DNA from: 66-474 sp035606235
GTDB taxonomy: Bacteria; Pseudomonadota; Gammaproteobacteria; Xanthomonadales; Rhodanobacteraceae
Reading direction: 5' to 3'
Assembly (NCBI GenBank): GCA_035606235.1
Contig: DATNFU010000003.1
Span: forward strand, 1-64,000
Length of the DNA stretch: 64,000 nucleotides
In this document: positions 43,876 to 52,400 of the stretch, one piece after another
Position numbering within the stretch: position 1 is the first letter of the stretch
How the letters are laid out: every line of letters begins with the position of its first letter
Program-made: the position numbers and the translations under genes
Notes under the pieces: generated by a model
Seen by the model: only the letters and a program-made list of their open reading frames with translations
Told to the model about the DNA's origin: nothing
The model's database searches: none

Positions 43876-43951
43876 GCTCCCTTCGTCTAGTGGCCCAGGA
43901 CACCGCCCTCTCAAGGCGGGAACACGAGTTCGAGTCTCGTAGGGAGCGCCA
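43876..43951 (+). tRNA. tRNA-Glu(CTC)
   Basis: Acceptor GCTCCCT / AGGGAGC, anticodon stem CCGCC / GGCGG around CTCTCAA (anticodon CTC, glutamate), T-arm ACGAG-TTCGAGT-CTCGT, discriminator G and encoded CCA. The D-arm TCTAGTGGCCCAGGA is typical of tRNA-Glu. Confidence 0.95.
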
Positions 43952-44136
43952 TAGGAGAAAATCTCGCGAGTCTTGCAGGAATTCGCTCTTGCCCGCATCT
44001 TCATGGATCAACAAGCCCACCAGGGTCTGCGACTTTGGTCGCCCCCGGACTCGAGGACGCTGAAAGAAGGCGCGCGCAATTTCGTGAGTTGAGTTCCACT
44101 CACTGCTTCCTACTTCCCACTCCTACACCCGCTCCA
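43952..44136. other. gap between tRNA-Glu and fdxA, no gene seen
   Basis: No coding frame, repeat or hairpin of note was seen. The fdxA promoter should lie here but no clear boxes stand out. Confidence 0.4.
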
Positions 44137-44460
44137 ATGACTTTCGTTGTCACCGACAATTGCATCAAGTGCAAATACACCGACTGCGTGGAAGTGTGCC
44201 CGGTGGATTGCTTCCATGAGGGGCCGAATTTTCTGGTGATCGATCCGGACGAGTGCATCGATTGCACCCTGTGCGAACCGGAATGCCCGGCCAATGCGAT
44301 CTTTCCCGAGGACGACGTGCCGGCCGGGCAGGAAAACTTCGTCGCCTTGAATGCCGAACTGGCCAAAGGCTGGCCGGTGCTGACCGAGCGCAAGGATGCG
44401 CCGGTCGATGCCAAGGAATGGGACGGCAAGCCCGACAAGCTGCCATTACTGGAACGCTGA
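44137..44460 (+). CDS. fdxA: 7Fe ferredoxin FdxA
   Basis: Electron carrier of 107 residues with one [3Fe-4S] and one [4Fe-4S] cluster. Cluster motifs CIKCKYTDCVEVCPVDCF and CIDCTLCEPECPANAI are complete. The C-terminal half, with LNAELAKGWPVL, is typical for the Azotobacter-type FdxA. The ATG at 44137 has no evident Shine-Dalgarno, but the family start MTFVVTDNC fixes it. Confidence 0.96.
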   Translation: MTFVVTDNCIKCKYTDCVEVCPVDCFHEGPNFLVIDPDECIDCTLCEPECPANAIFPEDDVPAGQENFVALNAELAKGWPVLTERKDAPVDAKEWDGKPDKLPLLER

Positions 44461-44463
44461 AAC

Positions 44464-44490
44464 AAAAAGCCGCTCAGTGAGCGGCTTTTT
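44464..44490. terminator. bidirectional intrinsic terminator between fdxA and bamC
   Basis: A near-perfect palindrome AAAAAGCCGCTCA-g-TGAGCGGCTTTTT, with T-runs on both strands. It lies between convergent fdxA and bamC. Confidence 0.88.
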
Positions 44491-44531
44491 GTTTTTGGTT
44501 TGCGAATTCCTGATCCTGGATCGGGCTTTCC

Positions 44532-45155
44532 TCAACCGCCGCCGAGTCGCTGCTGCAGCATGCTGAGCACGCGCTCCACGGCATCCTGGTCGCCCTGCGC
44601 ATTCACCACGCTGCCGCTGCCGGAGGGGACGATGCTCACCGTCACGGCACCGGTGACGGTTCGGGTTTCGCTATGACTGTGATGCAGGAGGCGATGCAAG
44701 AAGCCGCCTTGCGGCGCCGTTTGCGTGGTGGCCACCGTATTCACGGCGAGCTGATAGGTGTGTGCGTTGTCATCGCGTGCGCTGATCGTGCCGATGCCAC
44801 CGCGTTCCAGCGCCAGCCCGACGCGCCGGTAGGCACCGGCCGGATCATCGGCCAGGCTCAGGCTGTTGCCGGAAAACGTCGCGCCCGCTGCAGCGGTTGC
44901 GCCGTTCGCACCGTTGACTTGCTGGCCATTGACCGTGACCGGCGGCATGCCGCCCGGGTTCGGGATCGACAACGCTTCCGAACTCGGCGGATTGTCCAGA
45001 CCCGGCGGCACTTCCAGCGGATTGGCCTGCTGCGCGGATTTGTAATCCGCCTCGCGATGGCGGAAAGGGTTGTGCGAGCGGATGGTCTGGCATGCCGACA
45101 ACAAGATCAGCGAGCCTGCCAAGGCCATCGATAGTACGAGTCGCGATTTCTTCAT
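44532..45155 (-). CDS. bamC: outer membrane lipoprotein BamC-like (NlpB)
   Basis: A lipoprotein of 207 residues. The signal MKKSRLVLSMALAGSLILL ends in the lipobox LSAC. The following unstructured segment NPLEVPPGLDNPP resembles the BamC N-terminal lasso that contacts BamD, and the C-terminal part can form one helix-grip domain; E. coli BamC has two, so this is a short form. The dapA-bamC order, as in E. coli, supports the call. The start could instead be one of two ATGs 15-18 bases upstream. Confidence 0.8.
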   Translation of the reverse strand: MKKSRLVLSMALAGSLILLSACQTIRSHNPFRHREADYKSAQQANPLEVPPGLDNPPSSEALSIPNPGGMPPVTVNGQQVNGANGATAAAGATFSGNSLSLADDPAGAYRRVGLALERGGIGTISARDDNAHTYQLAVNTVATTQTAPQGGFLHRLLHHSHSETRTVTGAVTVSIVPSGSGSVVNAQGDQDAVERVLSMLQQRLGGG

Positions 45156-45199
45156 GGTCGCATTTTCCATCATTGATTCGTGCGGCGGTGGATTCATTA

Positions 45200-46114
45200 T
45201 CACGCGGCGTGCGCGAACGGCAGCAGCACATCCCGCAAATTGGTGCGCGCGGGGCCCGCGTCCAGTTCCAGCAAAGGCAGGCGCAAAGTGGCCTGGCACA
45301 AGCCGAGTTCGGCGAGGCCCGCTTTCACCGCAATCGGATTGGGGGCGCAATTCAGCGCCTCCAGCAGCGGCTGCAGCGATTGCATCTGCGCGGCGGTCTT
45401 GGCGCGATCGCCGCTGCGCGCGGCATCGCACAGCGCGCGAAATGCCGCGGGCACCAGGTTGTTGGCCACCGAGATCACGCCCGACGCGCCGGCAAGCATG
45501 GCTTCCGCCGCGGTCGCATCATCACCGGAGAGGAACACGAAGCCGCTCCGCGCCAGTTGCGCGATGCAGCGGATACGTTCGATATCGTTGCGCGCTTCCT
45601 TGATGCCGATGATGCGCGGGTCGTCGCGAAGTTCGGCCACGGTTTCCGGCAACAGATCGCAAGCGGTGCGGGCGGGCACGTTGTAGAGCAGCACCGGCAA
45701 ACCGCCGTGTTCGGCCACTTCCAGAAAATGCCTGCGCAGCCCTTCCTGCGTCGGCCGCACATAGTAGGGCGTCACCACCAGCGCGGCATCCGCGCCAAGC
45801 GCTTGCGCCCGCCGGGTCATGGCGATGGTCTTGGAAGTAGCCGCTTCACCGCTGCCGGCGATCACCGGCACGCGCCGCTCGACATGCTCGACCGCGAACG
45901 CCAGCAGCCGTTCGTATTCCAGACCGCCCAGCATGTGCGCCTCGCCGGTCGAGCCAGCCACGACCAGACCTTGCGTTCCGCCCGCGATCTGATGATCGAG
46001 CAGGCGCGCAAAAGCGTCGAGATCAAGTGCACCACTGGCGGTGAAAGGCGTCGCCAAGGCGCACAGGCTGCCGGTGATTTCCAAGGCATCACGCTGTGGG
46101 GAGAGACGCGGCAT
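45200..46114 (-). CDS. dapA: 4-hydroxy-tetrahydrodipicolinate synthase
   Basis: Condenses pyruvate with aspartate semialdehyde in lysine and diaminopimelate synthesis. The protein has 304 residues. Active-site segments are GLVVAGSTGEA, YYVRPTQEG, LLYNVPART with the catalytic Tyr, and IIGIKEARND with the Schiff-base Lys. The family usually has GTTGES at the first; AGSTGEA is a small variation. It is divergent from gcvR and followed after 44 bases by bamC. Confidence 0.95.
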   Translation of the reverse strand: MPRLSPQRDALEITGSLCALATPFTASGALDLDAFARLLDHQIAGGTQGLVVAGSTGEAHMLGGLEYERLLAFAVEHVERRVPVIAGSGEAATSKTIAMTRRAQALGADAALVVTPYYVRPTQEGLRRHFLEVAEHGGLPVLLYNVPARTACDLLPETVAELRDDPRIIGIKEARNDIERIRCIAQLARSGFVFLSGDDATAAEAMLAGASGVISVANNLVPAAFRALCDAARSGDRAKTAAQMQSLQPLLEALNCAPNPIAVKAGLAELGLCQATLRLPLLELDAGPARTNLRDVLLPFAHAA

Positions 46115-46218
46115 CTTAGCGGCCACCGGGGTGAAACACCATCGCACCGACGCTTGCGACGTCGCCGCAGCGGCGGCTATGCTGAACCCGCATCTCCATC
46201 GCCAGAGCTGTTGATCCT

Positions 46219-46776
46219 TTGAACCGTTCCGCTCCGCGCCCCGGCACCGACCACCATCTGCTGATCCAGACGGCTTCCCCCGCGACGCATTCGCCGCTGC
46301 TGGCGCTGGCCAAGCGGATTGCCGACGCCGGTTGCAATCTGGTGGACTCGCGGGTATCCACGATCGGTTCGGATACTTCCGTGGTGCTGCTGGCGCAAGG
46401 GGCGTGGGATGCGATCGCCAAGCTCGAGAATGCGCTCACCCGCATCGGCCGCGACGAGGAGGTGCGCCTGCTGCACTACCGCACCCAGCCGCGCGACGCG
46501 CAGAGCCATCTGCTGCCGTATCTGGTCGAAGTGGTCGCCTCCGACAAACCGGCGGTGCTGGTGGAGCTGATCGATTTCTTCAGCCGCCGCGGGATCAGCA
46601 TCGAGCAGTTGTCGTCCATGCGTTACCGCGCGATGCAGACCGGTGCCGACATGTTCCAGGCGCAGATCACCATCGGCATTCCGGCCGACACCCATATCGC
46701 CGGGTTGCGGGATGATTTCCTGGAGCTGTGCGATGGCTTGAACCTGGACGCGATCATGGATCCGGTGAAGTTCTGA
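46219..46776 (+). CDS. gcvR: GcvR-like ACT-domain regulator
   Basis: A protein of 185 residues with two ACT domains and no DNA-binding domain: LLALAKRIADAGCNLVDSRV in the first and VVASDKPAVLVELIDFFSRR in the second. E. coli GcvR represses the glycine cleavage operon by binding GcvA. The start codon is TTG at 46219; no in-frame ATG precedes the domain. It is followed by bcp after two bases. Confidence 0.88.
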   Translation: MNRSAPRPGTDHHLLIQTASPATHSPLLALAKRIADAGCNLVDSRVSTIGSDTSVVLLAQGAWDAIAKLENALTRIGRDEEVRLLHYRTQPRDAQSHLLPYLVEVVASDKPAVLVELIDFFSRRGISIEQLSSMRYRAMQTGADMFQAQITIGIPADTHIAGLRDDFLELCDGLNLDAIMDPVKF

Positions 46777-46778
46777 CG

Positions 46779-47243
46779 ATGAAAATCGGCAGCAAGGCTC
46801 CCAAACTCGCGGGCACCACCGCCGACGGCGGCACGCTGAAGCTGGCCGATCTGCGAGGCAAGTGGACGGTGTTGTACTTCTATCCCAAGGACAACACCAG
46901 CGGCTGCACGCGCGAGGCGCAGGATTTCCGCGATCTCCTTCCGAAGTTCAAGCGCCGCGGCGCGCAGGTGATCGGCGTGTCGCGCGACAGCACGAAATCG
47001 CATGCCAATTTCACCGCAAAGCAGGCGCTGCCGTTTCCGTTGATCGCCGACACCGATGAAACCTGGTGCAAGGCCTTCGACGTGATCCGCGAGAAGACGC
47101 TGTACGGGCGCAAATACATGGGGGTGGATCGCAGCACCTTCCTGCTCGGTCCCGACGGCAAGCTGGTCGAGGAATGGCGCGGTGTGAAAGTGCCCGGCCA
47201 CGCGCAGACCGTGCTGGAAGCGATTCCAGTCGGCGCCCCATAA
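46779..47243 (+). CDS. bcp: thiol peroxidase Bcp/PrxQ
   Basis: A peroxiredoxin of 154 residues that reduces peroxides in the cytoplasm. The peroxidatic Cys is Cys43 in NTSGCTREAQDF, where the usual PGCT is SGCT. The resolving Cys five positions later in E. coli Bcp is Gln here; Cys97 could take over, or the enzyme may be of the 1-Cys type. It is coupled to gcvR in the order gcvR-bcp-phoH. Confidence 0.94.
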   Translation: MKIGSKAPKLAGTTADGGTLKLADLRGKWTVLYFYPKDNTSGCTREAQDFRDLLPKFKRRGAQVIGVSRDSTKSHANFTAKQALPFPLIADTDETWCKAFDVIREKTLYGRKYMGVDRSTFLLGPDGKLVEEWRGVKVPGHAQTVLEAIPVGAP

Positions 47244-47264
47244 GCCGCCGATGGAAAGCCAAAT

Positions 47265-47345
47265 CTCGCCCGCAAAGAACGCCAGAAACGCAAAGAGATC
47301 AGATCTTCTCCTGCCTGTTTTCACGTTCTTTGCGCCCCTTCGCGG
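47265..47345. repeat. inverted repeat CGCAAAGAACG...CGTTCTTTGCG
   Basis: CCCGCAAAGAACGCC (near 47269) and CACGTTCTTTGCGCC (near 47323) are inverted, with CGCAAAGAG inside the left part. It lies between bcp and phoH and may form a hairpin; the type is a common dispersed repeat in related genomes, from memory. Confidence 0.55.
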
Positions 47346-47377
47346 ACAATCACCCTTATTGATGAGGAACCAACCGC

Positions 47378-48757
47378 ATGACCAGCGGCAAGCGCATTTA
47401 CGCGCTCGACACCAACGTGCTGCTGCACGATCCCACGTCCCTGTTCCGCTTCGAGGAACACGACGTGTTCATTCCGATGACGGTGCTGGAGGAACTGGAC
47501 GAGAAAAAGAAAGGTGGTTCGGAGGTCTCGCGCAATGCGCGCCAGGTCAGCCGTTTCCTCAATGAACTGATCCTGCGCGGCAACGGCAACGGCATCGGCG
47601 ACGGCCTGCCGCTGTCCTCGCCGGAAGGCGTGAAGCTCCGCAGCGGCAATGCGAATGGACGTCTTTACTTCCAGACGCGCACGGCCAACGGCCATGGCAA
47701 AGCCGACAACCAGATCCTTTCGGCGGTGCTGGAGTTGCGCGAGCAGCACCCCGATCGCGCAGTGGCGCTGGTTTCCAAGGATATCAACCTGCGCATCAAG
47801 GCCACGATTTACGGGCTCAGCGCGGAAGATTATGAAAACGACCGCGCGCTTGACGATTTCTCACTGCTGTACGCGGGTCACGCGGAACTGCCGGCGAATT
47901 TCTGGGATCAGCATCCGGAGCTGCGTTCGTGGTCGGAGCGCGGGCATACCTACTACGAGGTGAAGCCGCGCGAGGACGAAATCTGGCAGCCGAACGAATG
48001 TCTTTATCTGCCCGGCGAAAACAGCGTCGAGCTGCGCGTGTTGTCTGCCGAAGTCGGCAAGACCAGGCTCGCGCTGCTGGATGACTACACCGGCAGCACC
48101 CACACGGTGTGGGGCATTGCCGCGCGCAACCGCGAGCAGAACTTCGCGCTCAACATGCTGATGGATCCGGATATCGATTTCGTCACCCTGCTCGGCACTG
48201 CCGGTACCGGCAAGACCTTGCTGGCGCTCGCGGCAGGTTTGGCGCAGGTGATGGATCAGCAGCGCTACCGCGAGATCATCATGACCCGCGCCACGGTCAG
48301 CGTCGGCGAGGACATCGGTTTTCTGCCGGGCACAGAGGAAGAAAAGATGACGCCGTGGATGGGCGCGCTCACCGACAATCTGGAAGTGCTGGCCAACCCG
48401 GAGGAAGGCGGCGCATGGGGACGTCAGGCCACCAACGACCTGCTCGCCTCGCGCATCAAGATTCGCTCATTGAACTTCATGCGCGGCCGTACATTCCTGT
48501 CGCGTTACCTGATCATTGACGAAGCGCAGAACCTGACGCCCAAGCAAATGAAGACGCTGATCACGCGCGCGGGCCCTGGCACCAAGATCGTATGTCTGGG
48601 CAACGTCGAGCAGATCGATACGCCTTACCTTACCGAAACGACTTCCGGCCTGACCTATGCCGTGGATCGTTTCAAGGGCTGGACGCATTCGGCGCACATC
48701 ACCTTGCGCCGGGGCGAGCGTTCGCGGCTGGCGGATTTTGCGTCGGAAGCGCTGTGA
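47378..48757 (+). CDS. PIN-PhoH fusion ATPase
   Basis: A protein of 459 residues. The N-terminal PIN nuclease domain begins ALDTNVLLHDP with Asp11, and further acidic residues lie in EELDEKK and KADNQIL. The C-terminal PhoH domain has Walker A GTAGTGKT at 273-280 and Walker B YLIIDEAQNLTPKQM. PhoH2-type fusions are RNA helicase-nucleases in studied cases; the role here is not known. The stop overlaps the thiD GTG as GTGA. Confidence 0.92.
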   Translation: MTSGKRIYALDTNVLLHDPTSLFRFEEHDVFIPMTVLEELDEKKKGGSEVSRNARQVSRFLNELILRGNGNGIGDGLPLSSPEGVKLRSGNANGRLYFQTRTANGHGKADNQILSAVLELREQHPDRAVALVSKDINLRIKATIYGLSAEDYENDRALDDFSLLYAGHAELPANFWDQHPELRSWSERGHTYYEVKPREDEIWQPNECLYLPGENSVELRVLSAEVGKTRLALLDDYTGSTHTVWGIAARNREQNFALNMLMDPDIDFVTLLGTAGTGKTLLALAAGLAQVMDQQRYREIIMTRATVSVGEDIGFLPGTEEEKMTPWMGALTDNLEVLANPEEGGAWGRQATNDLLASRIKIRSLNFMRGRTFLSRYLIIDEAQNLTPKQMKTLITRAGPGTKIVCLGNVEQIDTPYLTETTSGLTYAVDRFKGWTHSAHITLRRGERSRLADFASEAL

Positions 48758-49596
48758 AAAAACCGGAATCCGGAACCACGGGCCACGGTCCAGAAACTCG
48801 AAGCGGCCGCCCATCCGGTCGCCACTGTTGCCTCACCATCGCGGGTTCCGATTCCGGTGGCGGCGCGGGTATTCAAGCCGATCTGAAAACCTTTCAGGCG
48901 CGTGGTGTGCACGGGCTTTCCGCGATTACCGCGATCACCGCGCAGAACACGCGGCGCGTGAGCGCGATCCATCCTGTTCCGTTGAAACATCTGCACGCGC
49001 AACTGCATGCATTGTTCGAGGATTTCCGAATCGATGCGGTCAAGACCGGCATGCTGGGAGATGCGAAGACCGTGGGCGGCGTGGCACGCGAACTGGCCAG
49101 GCGCAAGCCACCTTGGCTGGTGGTTGATCCGGTAATGATCGCGACGTCCGGCGCGCGGCTGCTCGATCGCGCGGCAATAGGCGTTTTACGTGAGGATCTG
49201 ATCCCGCTCACCGATGTGCTGACGCCGAATATCCCGGAGGCCGAAGCGTTGCTCGGCATCACCATCAAGAATGTGCGCGACGCCGATCACGCCATCGAGT
49301 CGCTGCTGGAATTCGGCGCCAAAGCCGTGCTGCTGAAAGGCGGCCACGCGCGCGGCCGCGAAATTGTCGATCGCTTCGCCGATGAACGCGGCAGCTACGA
49401 ATTCCGCCACCCGCGCTTGCCATTCGCCGCCCACGGCACCGGCTGCGCGCTTTCGGCCGCGTTGACGGCGGAGCTGGCGAAGGGCGCGGCGCCGCGCGTC
49501 GCAGCCCGTCGTGCAATCGCCTACGTGCAGCGCGCACTCGCTCAAGGTTACCGGCCGGGGACGGGTGCAGCGCACATCCTGCAACACGACGTGTAG
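48754..49596 (+). CDS. thiD: hydroxymethylpyrimidine (phosphate) kinase
   Basis: Phosphorylates HMP and HMP-P for thiamine synthesis. The protein has 280 residues; LTIAGSDSGGGAGIQADLK is the family start and GTGCALSAAL the anion-hole and catalytic segment. The GTG at 48754 overlaps the phoH stop, which gives about 25 residues before the domain. No TPP riboswitch is seen upstream. Confidence 0.94.
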   Translation: MKKPESGTTGHGPETRSGRPSGRHCCLTIAGSDSGGGAGIQADLKTFQARGVHGLSAITAITAQNTRRVSAIHPVPLKHLHAQLHALFEDFRIDAVKTGMLGDAKTVGGVARELARRKPPWLVVDPVMIATSGARLLDRAAIGVLREDLIPLTDVLTPNIPEAEALLGITIKNVRDADHAIESLLEFGAKAVLLKGGHARGREIVDRFADERGSYEFRHPRLPFAAHGTGCALSAALTAELAKGAAPRVAARRAIAYVQRALAQGYRPGTGAAHILQHDV

Positions 49597-49634
49597 TTCT
49601 AGAATACGCGGCAAATGCGCCGCCGTCCGCCCCG

Positions 49635-50573
49635 ATGATCCTGCTTTCACGCTTGCTGTTGCTCGCGCTGATCCTGCTATTCCTGCTGTGCGCGCTCGCC
49701 GTGCACCTGCGCAGCCGCGTGCGCTTGCACTGGCGCAAGCAGCTCGGCAGTCACGCAACACTCTTCGCGCCATACAACCTGCTGATGTACGCCTTCTCGG
49801 CGGTGCGGGCGCGGCCGTTCGCCGAACGCGCACGCTTTCCGCAACTCGATCCGCTGCGCGATCACTGGCGCGAGGTTCGCGACGAGGCGCTGCATCTGTT
49901 CGACCAGGGCTTCATCCGTGCCGCCGAACGCAACAACGACGCCAGCTTCAATTCCTTTTTCAAGGAAGGCTGGAAACGTTTCTACGTGAAGTGGTACGGC
50001 GAACCGCTGGGCTCGGCGCAGGCGCTGTGCCCGCGCACCGTGGCGCTGGTGAACGCTATCCCGACAGTGAAGGCGGCGATGTTCGCGTTGCTCCCGCCGG
50101 ATTCCAAACTCAATCCGCACCGCGATCCGTTCGCGGGCTCACTGCGCTATCACCTGGGGCTCGTCACGCCGAATGCGAACTCCTGCCGTATCTTCGTGGA
50201 CGGCGAGGAGTATTTCTGGCGCGACGGCGAAGATGTGATCTTCGACGAGACCCTGGTGCATTCGGCCGAAAACAAATCCGGGATTACTCGCGTGATCCTG
50301 TTCTGCGATATCGACAGGCCACTGCGCTGGCGCTGGATGAGCTCGCTCAACCATCGCGTCGGCGCGTTCATGGGCCGGATCACTTCTTCGCCGAACACCG
50401 AAGCCGAACCCGTCGGCTTCCTCAATCGCCTGTACGCGCTCGGCCAGCGCAACCGCGAACGCGGCAAGCGTTTCAAGCACGCCAATCCACGGCTGTTCCG
50501 CGGCGCGAAAACGGTGGGAATCATCGTGCTGCTGTGGATCGTGTTGCTGGCGCCCTGGCCGCTTGTGCGCTGA
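49635..50573 (+). CDS. aspartyl/asparaginyl beta-hydroxylase family protein, LpxO-like
   Basis: An Fe(II)/2-oxoglutarate dioxygenase of 312 residues with a membrane segment at each end (MILLSRLLLLALILLFLL; VGIIVLLWIVLLAPWPL). Iron ligands are His-x-Asp in LNPHRDPFAG and His in ETLVHSAENKSG; Arg of GITRVILFCD should bind 2-oxoglutarate. LpxO enzymes hydroxylate the secondary acyl chain of lipid A at C-2. Membrane location and overall pattern fit this, but the substrate is inferred. It stands alone, convergent with icd. Confidence 0.85.
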   Translation: MILLSRLLLLALILLFLLCALAVHLRSRVRLHWRKQLGSHATLFAPYNLLMYAFSAVRARPFAERARFPQLDPLRDHWREVRDEALHLFDQGFIRAAERNNDASFNSFFKEGWKRFYVKWYGEPLGSAQALCPRTVALVNAIPTVKAAMFALLPPDSKLNPHRDPFAGSLRYHLGLVTPNANSCRIFVDGEEYFWRDGEDVIFDETLVHSAENKSGITRVILFCDIDRPLRWRWMSSLNHRVGAFMGRITSSPNTEAEPVGFLNRLYALGQRNRERGKRFKHANPRLFRGAKTVGIIVLLWIVLLAPWPLVR

Positions 50574-50662
50574 TCCCCGGGGAAATTAAGCGGTCCATGT
50601 ACCGGGCCGGTCGAACACCAGCTCGCCGGCGCGCGGATGCGAGCGCGGGGCTTGGCAACCGC

Positions 50663-51676
50663 TCAACAGCGCACGCGTTCCACCAGCGCATCTGCGAACG
50701 TCTCGGTACTGCCGCTGCCGCCGAGGTCCGGCGTCACGCGATCGTGCGCGGCCAGCGTTTCGCGGATCGCTCCGCGCACCCGCGTGCCGTGCTCGACCAA
50801 CCCCAGGTGATCGAGCATGTCGGTGGCGGCCAGCAGCAATGCGCAGGGGTTGGCGATGCTGCGCCCGGCGATGTCCGGCGCGGAGCCGTGCACGGCTTCG
50901 AAGATCGCCGCGGCCGATCCGATGTTGGCGCCCGGCGCCAGACCCAAGCCGCCGACCAACCCGGCGCACAGATCTGAAAGAATGTCGCCGAACAGGTTGG
51001 TGGTGACGATCACGTCGAACTGCCACGGGTTCATCACCAGCTGCATGCAGGTGTTGTCCACGATCAGGTCGTTGAAGCCGATCTGCGGATATTCGCGTGC
51101 CACCTCGCGCGCGACGTCGAGGAACAGACCCGAGCTGGTCTTGAGGATATTCGCCTTGTGCACGGCGGTGATTTTCTTTCTGCCGCGCATCACTGCCAGT
51201 TCGAATGCGTAGCGCACGATGCGTTCGGCACCGCGACGCGTGTTGCGCACGATCGATTGCGCGGTCTGGCCATCGGCCGAGAGCGTCTGCCCTTCGGACA
51301 GATACGCGCCCTCGGTATTCTCGCGCACGGTGATGATGTCGATATTCTCGTAATGCGCTTTCGTACCCGGCAGGCTCAGCGCGGGCCGCACGTTCGCGTA
51401 CAGGTCGAAGCGTTTGCGCAATTCGACGTTCAGCGACGAAAAACCGCCGCCGACCGGCGTGGTCAGCGGGCCCTTCAGCGCGACGCGGTGTTTCGCGATC
51501 GAGTCCAGCGTGGCTTGCGGCAGCAACTCGCCATGCTGCTCCAGCGCGGCCATGCCGGCATCCACGAATTCATAGGCAAGCCCCGCGTCCAGCGCATCCA
51601 GTACGCGCAAGGTGGCGGTCATGATTTCCGGGCCGATGCCGTCGCCGCGGATCACCGCGATGGTGTGGGTGGTCAT
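50663..51676 (-). CDS. NAD-dependent isocitrate dehydrogenase
   Basis: A beta-decarboxylating dehydrogenase of 337 residues. GDGIGPEIM, KGPLTTPVGGGFSSLNVELR, DIITVRENTEGAYL and NLFGDILSDLCAGLVGGLGL fit the short isocitrate dehydrogenase subgroup (substrate-binding Ser/Asn in the SSLNVELRK segment) better than LeuB, which has a different substrate loop. Oxidises isocitrate to 2-oxoglutarate with NAD+ in the TCA cycle. ATG 51676 starts MTTHTIAVIRG. Confidence 0.9.
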   Translation of the reverse strand: MTTHTIAVIRGDGIGPEIMTATLRVLDALDAGLAYEFVDAGMAALEQHGELLPQATLDSIAKHRVALKGPLTTPVGGGFSSLNVELRKRFDLYANVRPALSLPGTKAHYENIDIITVRENTEGAYLSEGQTLSADGQTAQSIVRNTRRGAERIVRYAFELAVMRGRKKITAVHKANILKTSSGLFLDVAREVAREYPQIGFNDLIVDNTCMQLVMNPWQFDVIVTTNLFGDILSDLCAGLVGGLGLAPGANIGSAAAIFEAVHGSAPDIAGRSIANPCALLLAATDMLDHLGLVEHGTRVRGAIRETLAAHDRVTPDLGGSGSTETFADALVERVRC

Positions 51677-51754
51677 AAGTGCAATGCCCAAAGGAATTTC
51701 TGTCAAGGTGATGGATTGTGGTCCCGACTTACATCCGCACTTCAGTTATCTCGG

Positions 51755-51832
51755 CACTTCCACAATCCCTATCCCAAGCCACCGCACCGCAATGGCTTGA
51801 TCGCCCCTTTACTCGGGAGCTGAAAATCAAAA
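51755..51832. repeat. dispersed repeat shared with 22427-22510
   Basis: CTTCCACAATCCCTATC, then GCTTGATCGCCCC, CTCG and GCTGAAAATCA, matching the copy upstream of uvrA. It lies between the glutaredoxin and isocitrate dehydrogenase genes. Near 51885-51950 a second, diverged REP-like stretch has GTGCAGGAGCGAG and GGCAGGCTGCTACGA. Confidence 0.5.
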
Positions 51833-51939
51833 GCGCGCCGGCAAACCCGCGATTATCGGTGATCGCGGCCAGACTCGCCATGCTCGTGCAGGAGCGAGTT
51901 TGCCAACAACTGATACGGCGTTGCCCGGCAGGCAGGCTG

Positions 51940-52203
51940 CTACGAAAACGAATCCAGCAGCCGCGCCAGGCTGCCGTCGTGCTCGGCTTTCGCGAGATCA
52001 TCGAAGCCGCCGACATGCACGCCGTTGATGAAAATCTGCGGCACGGTGCGGCGGCCGCCACTGCGCTCCAGCATCGCGCTGCGGGCGGCGGCGTCCATGT
52101 CGATGCGGATCTCGCGCCAGCTCAAACCCTTGGCTTTCAGCAGATTCTTGGCGGCGATGCAGTAGGGGCAGATAGCGGTGGAATAGAGTTCGATATCGGG
52201 CAT
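51940..52203 (-). CDS. grxC: glutaredoxin 3
   Basis: Monothiol-disulfide redox protein of 87 residues with active site CPYC at 12-15, plus TVPQIFINGVHVGGFDDL with the cis-Pro and glutathione-binding residues. The start at 52203 gives MPDIELYS; an ATG three codons upstream is an alternative. It reduces disulfides and supports ribonucleotide reductase by family. Confidence 0.95.
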   Translation of the reverse strand: MPDIELYSTAICPYCIAAKNLLKAKGLSWREIRIDMDAAARSAMLERSGGRRTVPQIFINGVHVGGFDDLAKAEHDGSLARLLDSFS

Positions 52204-52400
52204 GGAGGCCATTTTATGGGAGTATCGCGGATCGTGGCTCGACACGTTTCGCACAATGTGGTTTTCGACCATCCTTGTCCGGGTTGGCCGCACCGCGATG
52301 CCGGCCGGCAACTCACGGCGGGAACACACACCCATTCAGGCGAATGAACCCTTTCCGCGCTAAGGTATCCAAGCTGGTAGCTCCATCACCGCAAACAACC

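Noticed and set aside
48592..48753. TPP riboswitch or longer start for thiD
   Set aside because: The region is the end of phoH; no THI-box sequence was seen and the GTG at 48754 overlaps the phoH stop.
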